DNA of 64,000 nucleotides from Saposhnikovia divaricata (lineage: Eukaryota > Streptophyta > Magnoliopsida > Apiales > Apiaceae): the NCBI GenBank assembly GCA_036435485.1, contig CM071595.1, positions 1,612,001 through 1,676,000 on the forward strand, in the 5' to 3' direction. Every line of letters starts with the position of its first letter. Within the stretch, counting starts at the first letter, position 1. A program made the position numbers and the translations under genes. Below the pieces are notes generated by a model. It did no database searches. It saw nothing but the letters and a program-made list of their open reading frames with translations, and was not told the origin of the DNA. Shown one piece after another: positions 9,563 to 21,621 of this stretch.

Positions 9563-12500
9563 TCGTTGAATTCCAATAACCCATAGGAACAAAATATTTA
9601 AAAATATCCACAAAATGGTCCGACTCGATTTTTAACAATATCCCGTGTACTAACCCCTTTGAGGATTATCCAAAAACCGAGTTTTGACTATATAAGCTCC
9701 GATACAGGTCTGAATTGTGTCAAATAAAATTTCGTTGAATTCCAATAACCCATAGGAACAAAATATTTAAAAATATCAACAAAATGGTCCGACCCGATTT
9801 TTAACAATATCCCGTGTACTAACCCCTTTGAGGATTATCCAAAAACCGAGTTTTGACTATATCAGCTCCGATTCAGGTCTGAATTGCGTCAAATAAAATT
9901 TCGTTGAATTCCAATAACCCATAGGAACAAAATATGTAAAAATATCCTTAAAATGATCCGACTCGATTTTTAACATTATCCCGTGTACTAACCACTTTGA
10001 GGATTATCCGAAAACCGAGTTTCGTTCATATCAGCTCGGATTCAGGTCTGAATTGCGTCAAATAAAATTTCGTTGAATTCCAATAACCCATAGGAACAAA
10101 ATATTTAAAAATATCCACAAAATGGTCCAACCCGATTTTTAACAATATCCCGTGTACTAACCCCTTTGAGAATTTTCCGAAAACCTAGTTTCGATCATAT
10201 CAGCTCCGATTCCGGTCTGAATTGCGTCAAATAAAATTTCGTTGAATTCCAATAACCCATAGGAACAAAATATTTAAAAATATCCACAAAATGGTCCGAC
10301 TCGATTTTTAACAATATCCCGTGTACTAACCCCATTGTGGATTATCCAAAAACCGAGTTTTGACTATATAAGCTCCGATACAGGTCTGAATTGTGTCAAA
10401 TAAAATTTCGTTGAATTCCAATAACCCATAGGAACAAAATATTTAAAAATATCAACAAAATGGTCCGACCCGATTTTTAACAATATCCCGTGTACTAACC
10501 CCTTTGAGGATTATCCAAAAACCGAGTTTTGACTATATCAGCTCCGATTCAGGTCTGAATTGCGTCAAATAAAATTTCGTTGAATTCCAATAACCCATAG
10601 GAACAAAATATGTAAAAATATCCTTAAAATGATCCGACTCGATTTTTAACATTATCCCGTGTACTAACCACTTTGAGGATTATCCGAAAACCGAGTTTCG
10701 TTCATATCAGCTCCGATTCAGGTCTGAATTGCGTCAAATAAAATTTCGTTGAATTCCAATAACCCATAGGAACAAAATATTTAAAAATATCCACAAAATG
10801 GTCCAACCCGATTTTTAACAATATCCCGTGTACTAACCCCTTTGAGAATTTTCCGAAAACCTAGTTTCGATCATATCAGCTCCGATTCCGGTCTGAATTG
10901 CGTTAAATAAAATTTCGTTGAATTCCAATAACCCATAGGAACAAAATATTTAAAAATATCCACAAAATGGTCCGACTCGATTTTTAACAATATCCCGTGT
11001 ACTAACCCCATTGTGGATTATCCAAAAACCGAGTTTTGACTATATAAGCTCCGATACAGGTCTGAATTGTGTCAAATAAAATTTCGTTGAATTCCAATAA
11101 CCCATAGGAACAAAATATTTAAAAATATCAACAAAATGGTCCGACCCGATTTTTAACAATATCCCGTATACTAACCCCTTTGAGGATTATCCAAAAACCG
11201 AATTTTGACTATATCAGCTCCGATACAGGTCTGAATTGCGTTAAATAAAATTTCGTTGAATTCCAATAACCCATAGGAACAAAATATGTAAAAATATCCT
11301 TAAAATGGTCCGACTCGATTTTTAACAATATCCCGTGTACTAACCACTTTGAGGATTATCCGAAAACCGAGTTTCGTTCATATCACCTCCGATTCAGGTC
11401 TGAATTGCGTCAAATAAAATTTCGTTGAATTCCAATAACCCATAGGAACAAAATATTTAAAAATATCCACAAAATGGTCCGACCCGATTTTTAACAATAT
11501 CCCGTGTACTAACCCCTTTGAGAATTTTCCGAAAACCGAGTTTCGATCATATCAGCTCCGATTCCGGTCTGAATTGCGTCAAATAAAATTCGTTGAATTC
11601 CAATAACCCATAGGAACAAAATATTTAAAAATATCCACAAAATGGTCCGACTCGATTTTTAACAATATCCCGTGTACTAACCCCTTTGAGGATTATCCAA
11701 AAACCGAGTTTTGACTATATAAGCTCCGATACAGGTCTGAATTGTGTCAAATAAAATTTCGTTGAATTCCAATAACCCATAGGAACAAAATATTTAAAAA
11801 TATCAACAAAATGGTCCGACCCGATTTTTAACAATATCCCGTGTACTAACCCCTTTGAGGATTATCCAAAAACCGAGTTTTGACTATATCAGCTCCGATT
11901 CAGGTCTGAATTGCGTCAAATAAAATTTCGTTGAATTCCAATAACCCATAGGAACAAAATATGTAAAAATATCCTTAAAATGATCCGACTCGATTTTTAA
12001 CATTATCCCGTGTACTAACCACTTTGAGGATTATCCGAAAACCGAGTTTCGTTCATATCAGCTCGGATTCAGGTCTGAATTGCGTCAAATAAAATTTCGT
12101 TGAATTCCAATAACCCATAGGAACAAAATATTTAAAAATATCCACAAAATGGTCCAACCCGATTTTTAACAATATCCCGTGTACTAACCCCTTTGAGAAT
12201 TTTCCGAAAACCTAGTTTCGATCATATCAGCTCCGATTCCGGTCTGAATTGCGTCAAATAAAATTTCGTTGAATTCCAATAACCCATAGGAACAAAATAT
12301 TTAAAAATATCCACAAAATGGTCCGACTCGATTTTTAACAATATCCCGTGTACTAACCCCATTGTGGATTATCCAAAAACCGAGTTTTGACTATATAAGC
12401 TCCGATACAGGTCTGAATTGTGTCAAATAAAATTTCGTTGAATTCCAATAACCCATAGGAACAAAATATTTAAAAATATCAACAAAATGGTCCGACCCGA

Positions 12501-13616
12501 TTTTTAACAATATCCCGTGTACTAACCCCTTTGAGGATTATCCAAAAACCGAGTTTTGACTATATCAGCTCCGATTCAGGTCTGAATTGCGTCAAATAAA
12601 ATTTCGTTGAATTCCAATAACCCATAGGAACAAAATATGTAAAAATATCCTTAAAATGATCCGACTCGATTTTTAACATTATCCCGTGTACTAACCACTT
12701 TGAGGATTATCCGAAAACCGAGTTTCGTTCATATCAGCTCCGATTCAGGTCTGAATTGCGTCAAATAAAATTTCGTTGAATTCCAATAACCCATAGGAAC
12801 AAAATATTTAAAAATATCCACAAAATGGTCCAACCCGATTTTTAACAATATCCCGTGTACTAACCCCTTTGAGAATTTTCCGAAAACCTAGTTTCGATCA
12901 TATCAGCTCCGATTCCGGTCTGAATTGCGTTAAATAAAATTTCGTTGAATTCCAATAACCCATAGGAACAAAATATTTAAAAATATCCACAAAATGGTCC
13001 GACTCGATTTTTAACAATATCCCGTGTACTAACCCCATTGTGGATTATCCAAAAACCGAGTTTTGACTATATAAGCTCCGATACAGGTCTGAATTGTGTC
13101 AAATAAAATTTCGTTGAATTCCAATAACCCATAGGAACAAAATATTTAAAAATATCAACAAAATGGTCCGACCCGATTTTTAACAATATCCCGTATACTA
13201 ACCCCTTTGAGGATTATCCAAAAACCGAATTTTGACTATATCAGCTCCGATACAGGTCTGAATTGCGTTAAATAAAATTTCGTTGAATTCCAATAACCCA
13301 TAGGAACAAAATATGTAAAAATATCCTTAAAATGGTCCGACTCGATTTTTAACAATATCCCGTGTACTAACCACTTTGAGGATTATCCGAAAACCGAGTT
13401 TCGTTCATATCACCTCCGATTCAGGTCTGAATTGCGTCAAATAAAATTTCGTTGAATTCCAATAACCCATAGGAACAAAATATTTAAAAATATCCACAAA
13501 ATGGTCCGACCCGATTTTTAACAATATCCCGTGTACTAACCCCTTTGAGAATTTTCCGAAAACCGAGTTTCGATCATATCAGCTCCGATTCCGGTCTGAA
13601 TTGCGTCAAATAAAAT
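9563..13616. repeat. Two tandem 2,027-bp dodecamers
   Basis: Copies are about 9,563-11,589 and 11,590-13,616, three tetramers each, one base short of 12 x 169 because of a T loss in TAAAATTCG near 11,589 and 13,609. Shared markers at an offset of exactly 2,027 are CCCATTGTGG (10,331 and 12,358; 11,007 and 13,034), TGATCCGACTCG with AACATTATCCC, AAACCTAG and TCCCGTATAC. Within each copy the first two tetramers are almost identical to each other (offset 676), differing for example at GCTCGGATTC versus GCTCCGATTC. Confidence 0.9.
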
Positions 13617-14873
13617 TCGTTGAATTCCAATAACCCATAGGAACAAAATATTTAAAAATATCCACAAAATGGTCCGACTCGATTTTTAACAATATCCCGT
13701 GTACTAACCCCTTTGAGGATTATCCAAAAACCGAGTTTTGACTATATAAGCTTCGATACAGGTCTGAATTGTGTCAAATAAAATTTTGTTGAATTCCAAT
13801 AACCTATAGGAACAAAATATTTAAAAATATCAACAAAATGGTCCGACCCGATTTTTAATAATATCCCGTGTACTAACCCCTTTGAGGATTATCCAAAAAC
13901 CGAGTTTTGACTATATCAGCTCCGATTCAGGTCTGAATTGCGTCAAATAAAATTTCGTTGAATTCCAATAACCCATAGGAACAAAATATGTAAAAATATC
14001 CTTAAAATGGTCCGACTCGATTTTTAACAATATCCCGTGTACTAACCACTTTGAGGATTATCCAAAAACCGAGTTTCGTTCATATCAGCTCCGATTCAGG
14101 TCTGAATTGCGTCAAATAAAATTTCGTTGAATTCCAAAAACCCATAGGAACAAAATATTTAAAAATATCCATAAAATGGACTGACCCGATTTTTAACAAT
14201 ATCCCGTGTACTAACCCCTTTGAGAATTTTCCGAAAACCGAGTTTCGATCATATCAGCTCCGATTCCGGTCTGAATTGCGTCAAATAAAATTCGTTGAAT
14301 TCCAATAACCCATAGGAACAAAATATTTAAAAATATCCACAAAATGGTCCGACTCGATTTTTAACAATATCCCGTGTACTAACCCCTTTGAGGATTATCC
14401 AAAAACCGAGTTTTGACTATATAAGCTTCGATACCGGTCTGAATTGTGTCAAATAAAATTTCGTTGAATTCCAATAACCTATAGGAACAAAATATTTAAA
14501 AATATCAACAAAATGGTCCGACCCGATTTTTAACAATATCCCGTGTACTAACCCCTTTGAGGATTATCCAAAAACCGAGTTTTGACTATATCAGCTCCGA
14601 TTCAGGTCTGAATTGCGTCAAATAAAATTTCGTTGAATTCCAATAACCCATAGGAACAAAATATGTAAAAATATCCTTAAAATGGTCCGACTCGATTTTT
14701 AACAATATCCCGTGTACTAACCACTTTGAGGATTATCCAAAAACCGAGTTTCGTTCATATCAGCTCCGATTCAGGTCTGAATTGCGTCAAATAAAATTTC
14801 GTTGAATTCCAAAAACCCATAGGAACAAAATATTTAAAAATATCCATAAAATGGACCGACCCGATTTTTAACA
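13617..14873. repeat. Tetramers related to 5,920-7,100
   Basis: Rare markers recur at a constant offset of 7,771 from the earlier region: the HindIII palindrome (5,977 and 13,748), CCTATAGG, TTTTTAATAATATCCC, CCAAAAACCC, TGGACTGACCC and the T loss in TAAAATTCG near 14,290. Two tetramers here are themselves near-duplicates 675 bp apart (HindIII palindromes at 13,748 and 14,423). Confidence 0.8.
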
Positions 14874-15549
14874 ATATCCCGTGTACTAACCCCTTTGAGA
14901 ATTTTCCGAAAACCGAGTTTCGAGCATATCAGCTCCGATTCCGGTCTGAATTGCGTCAAATAAAATTTCGTTGAATTCCAATAACCCATAGGAACAAAAT
15001 ATGTAAAAATATCCTTAAAATGGTCCGACTCGATTTTTAAACATATCCCGTGTACTAACCACTTTGAGGATTATCCGAAAACCGAGTTTCGTTCATATCA
15101 GCTCCGATTCAGGTCTGAATTGCGTCAAATAAAATTTCGTTGAATTCCAATAACCCATAGGAACAAAATATTTAAAAATATCCACAAAATGGTCTGACCC
15201 GATTTTTAACAATATCCCGTGTAATAACCCCTTTGAAAATTTTCCGAAAACCGAGTTTCGATCATATCAGCTCCGATTTCGGTTTGAATTGCGTCAAATA
15301 AAATTTCGTTGAATTCCAATAACCAATAGGAACAAAATATTTAAAAATATTCACAAAATGGTCCGACTCGATTTTTAACAATATCCAGTGTAGTAACCCC
15401 TTTGAGGATTATCCAAAAACCGAGTTTTGACTATATAAGCTCCGATACAGGTCTGAATTGTGTCAAATAAAATTTCGTTGAATTCCAATAACCCATAGGA
15501 ACAAAATATTTAAAAATATCAACAAAATGGTCCGACCCGATTTTTAACA
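14874..15549. repeat. Truncated decamer, first four monomers
   Basis: Begins with the TTTCGAGCATATC B/D hybrid and continues through the A, B (TAATAACCCC) and C (TAGTAACCCC) monomers of the decamer, then leaves decamer sequence: the next monomer has CCGAGTTTTGAC where the decamer has CCGAATTTTGAC. Local changes include GATTTCGGTTTG and ATCCAGTGTAG. It lies 7,771 bp from the decamer at 7,103. Confidence 0.85.
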
Positions 15550-15887
15550 ATATCCCGTGTACTAACCCCTTTGAGGATTATCCAAAAACCGAGTTTTGAC
15601 TATATCAGCTCCGATTCAGGTCTGAATTGCGTCAAATAAAATTTCGTTGAATTCCAATAACCCATAGGAACAAAATATGTAAAAATATCCTTAAAATGGT
15701 CCGACTCGATTTTTAACAATATCCCGTGTACTAACCACTTTGAGGATTATCCGAAAACCGAGTTTCGTTCATATCAGCTCCGATTCACGTCTGAATTGCG
15801 TCAAATAAAATTTCGTTGAATTCCAATAACCCATAAGAACAAAATATTTAAAAATATCCATAAAATGGTCCGACCTGATTTTTAACA

Positions 15888-16051
15888 ATATCCCGTGTAC
15901 CCTTTGAGAATTTTCCGAAAACCGAGTTTCGATCATATCAGCTCCGATTCCGGTCTGAATTGCGTCAAATAAAATTTCGTTGAATTCCAATAACCCATAG
16001 GAACAAAATATTTAAAAATATCCACAAAATGGTCCGACTCGATTTTTAACA
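15888..16051. repeat. B* monomer with 5-bp deletion (first of 13)
   Basis: Here GTGTAC is joined directly to CCTTTGAG, removing five bases (TAACC) and giving a 164-bp monomer. Junctions end at 15,900; 17,078; 25,183; 26,529; 28,383; 29,054; 33,949; 35,295; 37,150; 38,666; 40,182; 42,543 and 44,059. The three copies at 15.9, 17.1 and 29.1 kb keep CGTTGAATTCC; the other ten have CGATTAATTCC followed by CCCATTGG or CCCACTGG. A 73-codon minus-strand frame overlaps each, but it begins at TTG and is a by-product of the deletion. Confidence 0.9.
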
Positions 16052-16389
16052 ATATCCCGTGTACTAACCCCTTTGAGGATTATCCAAAAACCGAGTTTTG
16101 ACTATATAAGCTCCGATACAGGTCTGAATTGTGTCAAATAAAATTTCGTTGAATTCCAATAACCCATAGGAACAAAATATTTAAAAATATCAACAAAATG
16201 GTCCGACCCGATTTTTAACAATATCCCGTGTACTAACCCCTTTGAGGATTATCCAAAAACCGAGTTTTGACTATATCAGCTCCGATTCAGGTCTGAATTG
16301 CGTCAAATAAAATTTCGTTGAATTCCAATAACCCATAGGAAAAAAATATGTAAAAATATCCTTAAAATGGTCCGACTCGATTTTTAACA

Positions 16390-16558
16390 ATATCCCGTGT
16401 ACTAACCACTTTGAGGATTATCCGAAAACCGAGTTTCGTTCATATCAGCTCCGATTCCGGTCCGAACTGCGTCAAATAAAATTTTGTTGAATTCCAATAA
16501 CCCATAAGAACAAAATATGTAAAAATATCCACAAAATGGTCCGACTCGATTTTTAACA
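16390..16558. repeat. A/B hybrid monomer
   Basis: The head is type A (CCACTTTGAGG, TTTCGTTCATATC) and the rest is type B (GATTCCGGTCCGAACTG, TTTTGTTG, GACTCG), with type C next. The switch lies between offset 51 and 68. It removes one monomer from the four-step cycle, giving heptamers and 11-mers. Equivalent hybrids start at 17,568; 19,426; 21,453; 29,544 and 31,740. Confidence 0.85.
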
Positions 16559-17567
16559 ATATCCCGTGTACTAACCCCTTTGAGGATTATCCAAAAACCG
16601 AGTTTTGACTATATAAGCTCCGATACAGGTCTGAATTGTGTCAAATAAAATTTCGTTGAATTCCAATAACCCATAGGAACAAAATATTTAAAAATATCAA
16701 CAAAATGGTCCGACCCAAATTTTAACAATATCCCGTGTACTAACCCCTTTGAGGATTATCCAAAAACCGAGTTTTGACTATATAAGCTCCGATTTAGGTC
16801 TGAATTGCGTCAAATAAAATTTCGTTGAATTCCAATAACCCATGGGAACAAAATATGTAAAAATATCCTTAAAATGGTCCGACTCGATTTTTAAACATAT
16901 CCCGTGTACTAACCACTTTGAGGATTATCCGAAAACCGAGTTTCGTTCATATCACCTCCGATTCAGGTCTGAATTGCGTCAAATAAAATTTCGTTGAATT
17001 CCAATAACCCATAGGAACAAAATATTTAAAAATATCCATAAAATGGTCCGACCTGATTTTTAACAATATCCCGTGTACCCTTTGAGAATTTTCCGAAAAC
17101 CGAGTTTCGATCATATCAGCTCCGATTCCGGTCTGAATTGCGTCAAATAAAATTTCGTTGAATTCCAATAACCCATAGGAACAAAATATTTAAAAATATC
17201 CACAAAATGGTCCGACTCGATTTTTAACAATATCCCGTGTACTAACCCCTTTGAGGATTATCCAAAAACCGAGTTTTGACTATATAAGCTCCGATACAGG
17301 TCTGAATTGTGTCAAATAAAATTTCGTTGAATTCCAATAACCCATAGGAACAAAATATTTAAAAATATCAACAAAATGGTCCGACCCGATTTTTAACAAT
17401 ATCCCGTGTACTAACCCCTTTGAGGATTATCCAAAAACCGAGTTTTGACTATATCAGCTCCGATTCAGGTCTGAATTGCGTCAAATAAAATTTCGTTGAA
17501 TTCCAATAACCCATAGGAACAAAATATGTAAAAATATCCTTAAAATGGTCCGACTCGATTTTTAACA

Positions 17568-20500
17568 ATATCCCGTGTACTAACCACTTTGAGGATTATC
17601 CGAAAACCGAGTTTCGTTCATATCAGCTCCGATTCCGGTCCGAACTGCGTCAAATAAAATTTTGTTGAATTCCAATAACCCATAAGAACAAAATATGTAA
17701 AAATATCCACAAAATGGTCCGACTCGATTTTTAACAATATCCCGTGTACTAACCCCTTTGAGGATTATCCAAAAACCGAGTTTTGACTATATAAGCTCCG
17801 ATACAGGTCTGAATTGTGTCAAATAAAATTTCGTTGAATTCCAATAACCCATAGGAACAAAATATTTAAAAATATCAACAAAATGGTCCGACCCAAATTT
17901 TAACAATATCCCGTGTACTAACCCCTTTGAGGATTATCCAAAAACCGAGTTTTGACTATATAAGCTCCGATTTAGGTCTGAATTGCGTCAAATAAAATTT
18001 CGTTGAATTCCAATAACCCATGGGAACAAAATATGTAAAAATATCCTTAAAATGGTCCGACTCGATTTTTAAACATATCCCGTGTACTAACCACTTTGAG
18101 GATTATCCGAAAACCGAGTTTCGTTCATATCAGCTCCGATTCAGGTCTGAATTGCGTCAAATAAAATTTCGTTGAATTCCAATAACCCATAGGAACAAAA
18201 TATTTAAAAATATCCACAAAATGGTCTGACCCGATTTTTAACAATATCCCGTGTAATAACCCCTTTGAAAATTTTCCGAAAACCGAGTTTCGATCATATC
18301 AGCTCCGATTCCGGTTTGAATTGCGTCAAATAAAATTTCGTTGAATTCCAATAACCCATAGGAACAAAATATTTAAAAATATCCACAAAATGGTCCGACC
18401 CAATTTTTAACAATATCCCGTGTACTAACCCCTTTGAGAATTTTCCGAAAACCGAGTTTCGATCATATCAGCTCCGATTCCGGTCCGAACTGCGTCAAAT
18501 AAAATTTTGTTGAATTCCAATAACCCATAGGAATAAAATATGTAAAAATATCCACAAAATGGTCCGACTCGATTTTTAACAATATCCCGTGTACTAACCC
18601 CTTTGAGGATTATCCAAAAACCGAGTTTTGACTATATAAGCTCCGATACAAGTCTGAATTGTGTCAAATAAAATTTCGTTGAATTCCAATAACCCATAGG
18701 AACAAAATATTTAAAAATATCAACAAAATGGTCCGACCCGATTTTTAACAATATCCCGTGTACTAACCCTTTGAGGATTATCCAAAAACCGAGTTTTGAC
18801 TATATCAGCTCCGATTCAGGTCTGAATTGCGTCAAATAAAATTTCGTTGAATTCCAATAACCCATAGGAACAAAATATGTAAAAATATCCTTAAAATGGT
18901 CCGACTCGATTTTTAACAATATCCCGTGTACTAACCACTTTGAGGATTATCCGAAAACCGAGTTTCGTTCATATCAGCTCCGATTCAGGTCTGAATTGCG
19001 TCAAATAAAATTTCGTTGAATTCCAATAACCCATAGGAATAAAATATTTAAAAATATCCACAAAATGGTCCGACCCGATTTTTAACAATATCCCGTGTAC
19101 TAACCCCTTTGAGAATTTTCCGAAAACCGAGTTTCGATCATATCAGCTCCGATTCCGGTCCGAACTGCGTCAAATAAAATTTTGTTGAATTCCAATAACC
19201 CATAGGAACAAAATATGTAAAAATATCCACAAAATGGTCCGACTCGATTTTTAACAATATCCCGTGTACTAACCCCTTTGAGGATTATCCAAAAACCGAG
19301 TTTTGACTATATAAGCTCCGATACAGGTCTGAATTGTGTCAAATAAAATTTCGTTGAATTCCAATAACCCATTGGAACAAAATATGTAAAAATATCCACA
19401 AAATGGTCCGACTCGATTTTTAGCAATATCCCGTGTACTAACCACTTTGAGGATTATCCGAAAACCGAGTTTCGTTCATATCAGCTCCGATTCCGGTCCG
19501 AACTGCGTCAAATAAAATTTTGTTGAATTCCAATAACCCATAAGAACAAAATATGTAAAAATATCCACAAAATGGTCCGACTCGATTTTTAACAATATCC
19601 CGTGTACTAACCCCTTTGAGGATTATCCAAAAACCGAGTTTTGACTATATAAGCTCCGATACAGGTCTGAATTGTGTCAAATAAAATTTCGTTGAATTCC
19701 AATAACCCATAGGAACAAAATATTTAAAAATATCAACAAAATGGTCCGACCCAAATTTTAACAATATCCCGTGTACTAACCCCTTTGAGGATTATCCAAA
19801 AACCGAGTTTTGACTATATAAGCTCCGATTTAGGTCTGAATTGCGTCAAATAAAATTTCGTTGAATTCCAATAACCCATGGGAACAAAATATGTAAAAAT
19901 ATCCTTAAAATGGTCCGACTCGATTTTTAAACATATCCCGTGTACTAACCACTTTGAGGATTATCCGAAAACCGAGTTTCGTTCATATCAGCTCCGATTC
20001 AGGTCTGAATTGCGTCAAATAAAATTTCGTTGAATTCCAATAACCCATAGGAACAAAATATTTAAAAATATCCACAAAATGGTCTGACCCGATTTTTAAC
20101 AATATCCCGTGTAATAACCCCTTTGAAAATTTTCCGAAAACCGAGTTTCGATCATATCAGCTCCGATTCCGGTTTGAATTGCGTCAAATAAAATTTCGTT
20201 GAATTCCAATAACCCATAGGAACAAAATATTTAAAAATATCCACAAAATGGTCCGACCCAATTTTTAACAATATCCCGTGTACTAACCCCTTTGAGAATT
20301 TTCCGAAAACCGAGTTTCGATCATATCAGCTCCGATTCCGGTCCGAACTGCGTCAAATAAAATTTTGTTGAATTCCAATAACCCATAGGAATAAAATATG
20401 TAAAAATATCCACAAAATGGTCCGACTCGATTTTTAACAATATCCCGTGTACTAACCCCTTTGAGGATTATCCAAAAACCGAGTTTTGACTATATAAGCT

Positions 20501-21283
20501 CCGATACAAGTCTGAATTGTGTCAAATAAAATTTCGTTGAATTCCAATAACCCATAGGAACAAAATATTTAAAAATATCAACAAAATGGTCCGACCCGAT
20601 TTTTAACAATATCCCGTGTACTAACCCTTTGAGGATTATCCAAAAACCGAGTTTTGACTATATCAGCTCCGATTCAGGTCTGAATTGCGTCAAATAAAAT
20701 TTCGTTGAATTCCAATAACCCATAGGAACAAAATATGTAAAAATATCCTTAAAATGGTCCGACTCGATTTTTAACAATATCCCGTGTACTAACCACTTTG
20801 AGGATTATCCGAAAACCGAGTTTCGTTCATATCAGCTCCGATTCAGGTCTGAATTGCGTCAAATAAAATTTCGTTGAATTCCAATAACCCATAGGAACAA
20901 AATATTTAAAAATATCCACAAAATGGTCCGACCCGATTTTTAACAATATCCCGTGTACTAACCCCTTTGAGAATTTTCCGAAAACCGAGTTTCGATCATA
21001 TCAGCTCCGATTCCGGTCCGAACTGCGTCAAATAAAATTTTGTTGAATTCCAATAACCCATAGGAACAAAATATGTAAAAATATCCACAAAATGGTCCGA
21101 CTCGATTTTTAACAATATCCCGTGTACTAACCCCTTTGAGGATTATCCAAAAACCGAGTTTTGACTATATAAGCTCCGATACAGGTCTGAATTGTGTCAA
21201 ATAAAATTTCGTTGAATTCCAATAACCCATAGGAACAAAATATTTAAAAATATCAACAAAATGGTCCGACCCGATTTTTAACA
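17568..21283. repeat. Two tandem 1,858-bp 11-mers
   Basis: Copies are 17,568-19,425 and 19,426-21,283 (11 x 169 minus one). The missing base is a C in CTAACCCTTTGAGG near 18,765 and 20,623. Both begin with the A/B hybrid and share CCCATAAGAAC, ACCCAAATTTTAAC, GATTTAGGTCTG and GATACAAGTCTG. The first copy overlaps the end of the second heptamer, so the 11-mer grew from heptamer-containing sequence. Confidence 0.88.
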
Positions 21284-21621
21284 ATATCCCGTGTACTAAC
21301 CCCTTTGAGGATTATCCAAAAACCGAGTTTTGACTATATCAGCTCCGATTCAGGTCTGAATTGCGTCAAATAAAATTTCGTTGAATTCCAATAACCCATA
21401 GGAACAAAATATGTAAAAATATCCTTAAAATGGTCAGACTCGATTTTTAACAATATCCCGTGTACTAACCACTTTGAGGATTATCCGAAAACCGAGTTTC
21501 GTTCATATCAGCTCCGATTCCGGTCCGAACTGCGTCAAATAAAATTTTGTTGAATTCCAATAACCCATAGGAACAAAATATGTAAAAATATCCACAAAAT
21601 GGTCCGACTCGATTTTTAACA

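Larger units (their letters stand above)
1..15549. repeat. Domain 1: decamer and dodecamer HORs
   Basis: This stretch is made of decamer HORs (1,691 bp) and dodecamer HORs (2,027 bp). It lacks the 5-bp-deletion B variant that marks domain 2. Its private markers are the TTTCGAGCATATC B/D hybrid that opens each decamer, the CCCCTTTTGAGG one-base gain, CACCTCC in some A monomers, CCCATTGTGG in the dodecamers, and CTTCGATAC with CCTATAGG in some C monomers. The right edge is where a truncated decamer passes into heptamer-type sequence. Confidence 0.75.
15719..18074. repeat. Two tandem 1,178-bp heptamers
   Basis: Copies are 15,719-16,896 and 16,897-18,074 (7 x 169 minus the 5-bp deletion). Each runs A, B*, C, D, A/B hybrid, C, D. 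Shared rare markers 1,178 bp apart are the A/B hybrid with GGTCCGAACTG (16,457 and 17,635), CCCATAAGAAC, ACCCAAATTTTAAC and GATTTAGGTCTG (16,793 and 17,971). The copies differ in ATTCACGTCTG versus ATTCAGGTCTG and in CAGCTCC versus CACCTCC. Confidence 0.88.
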
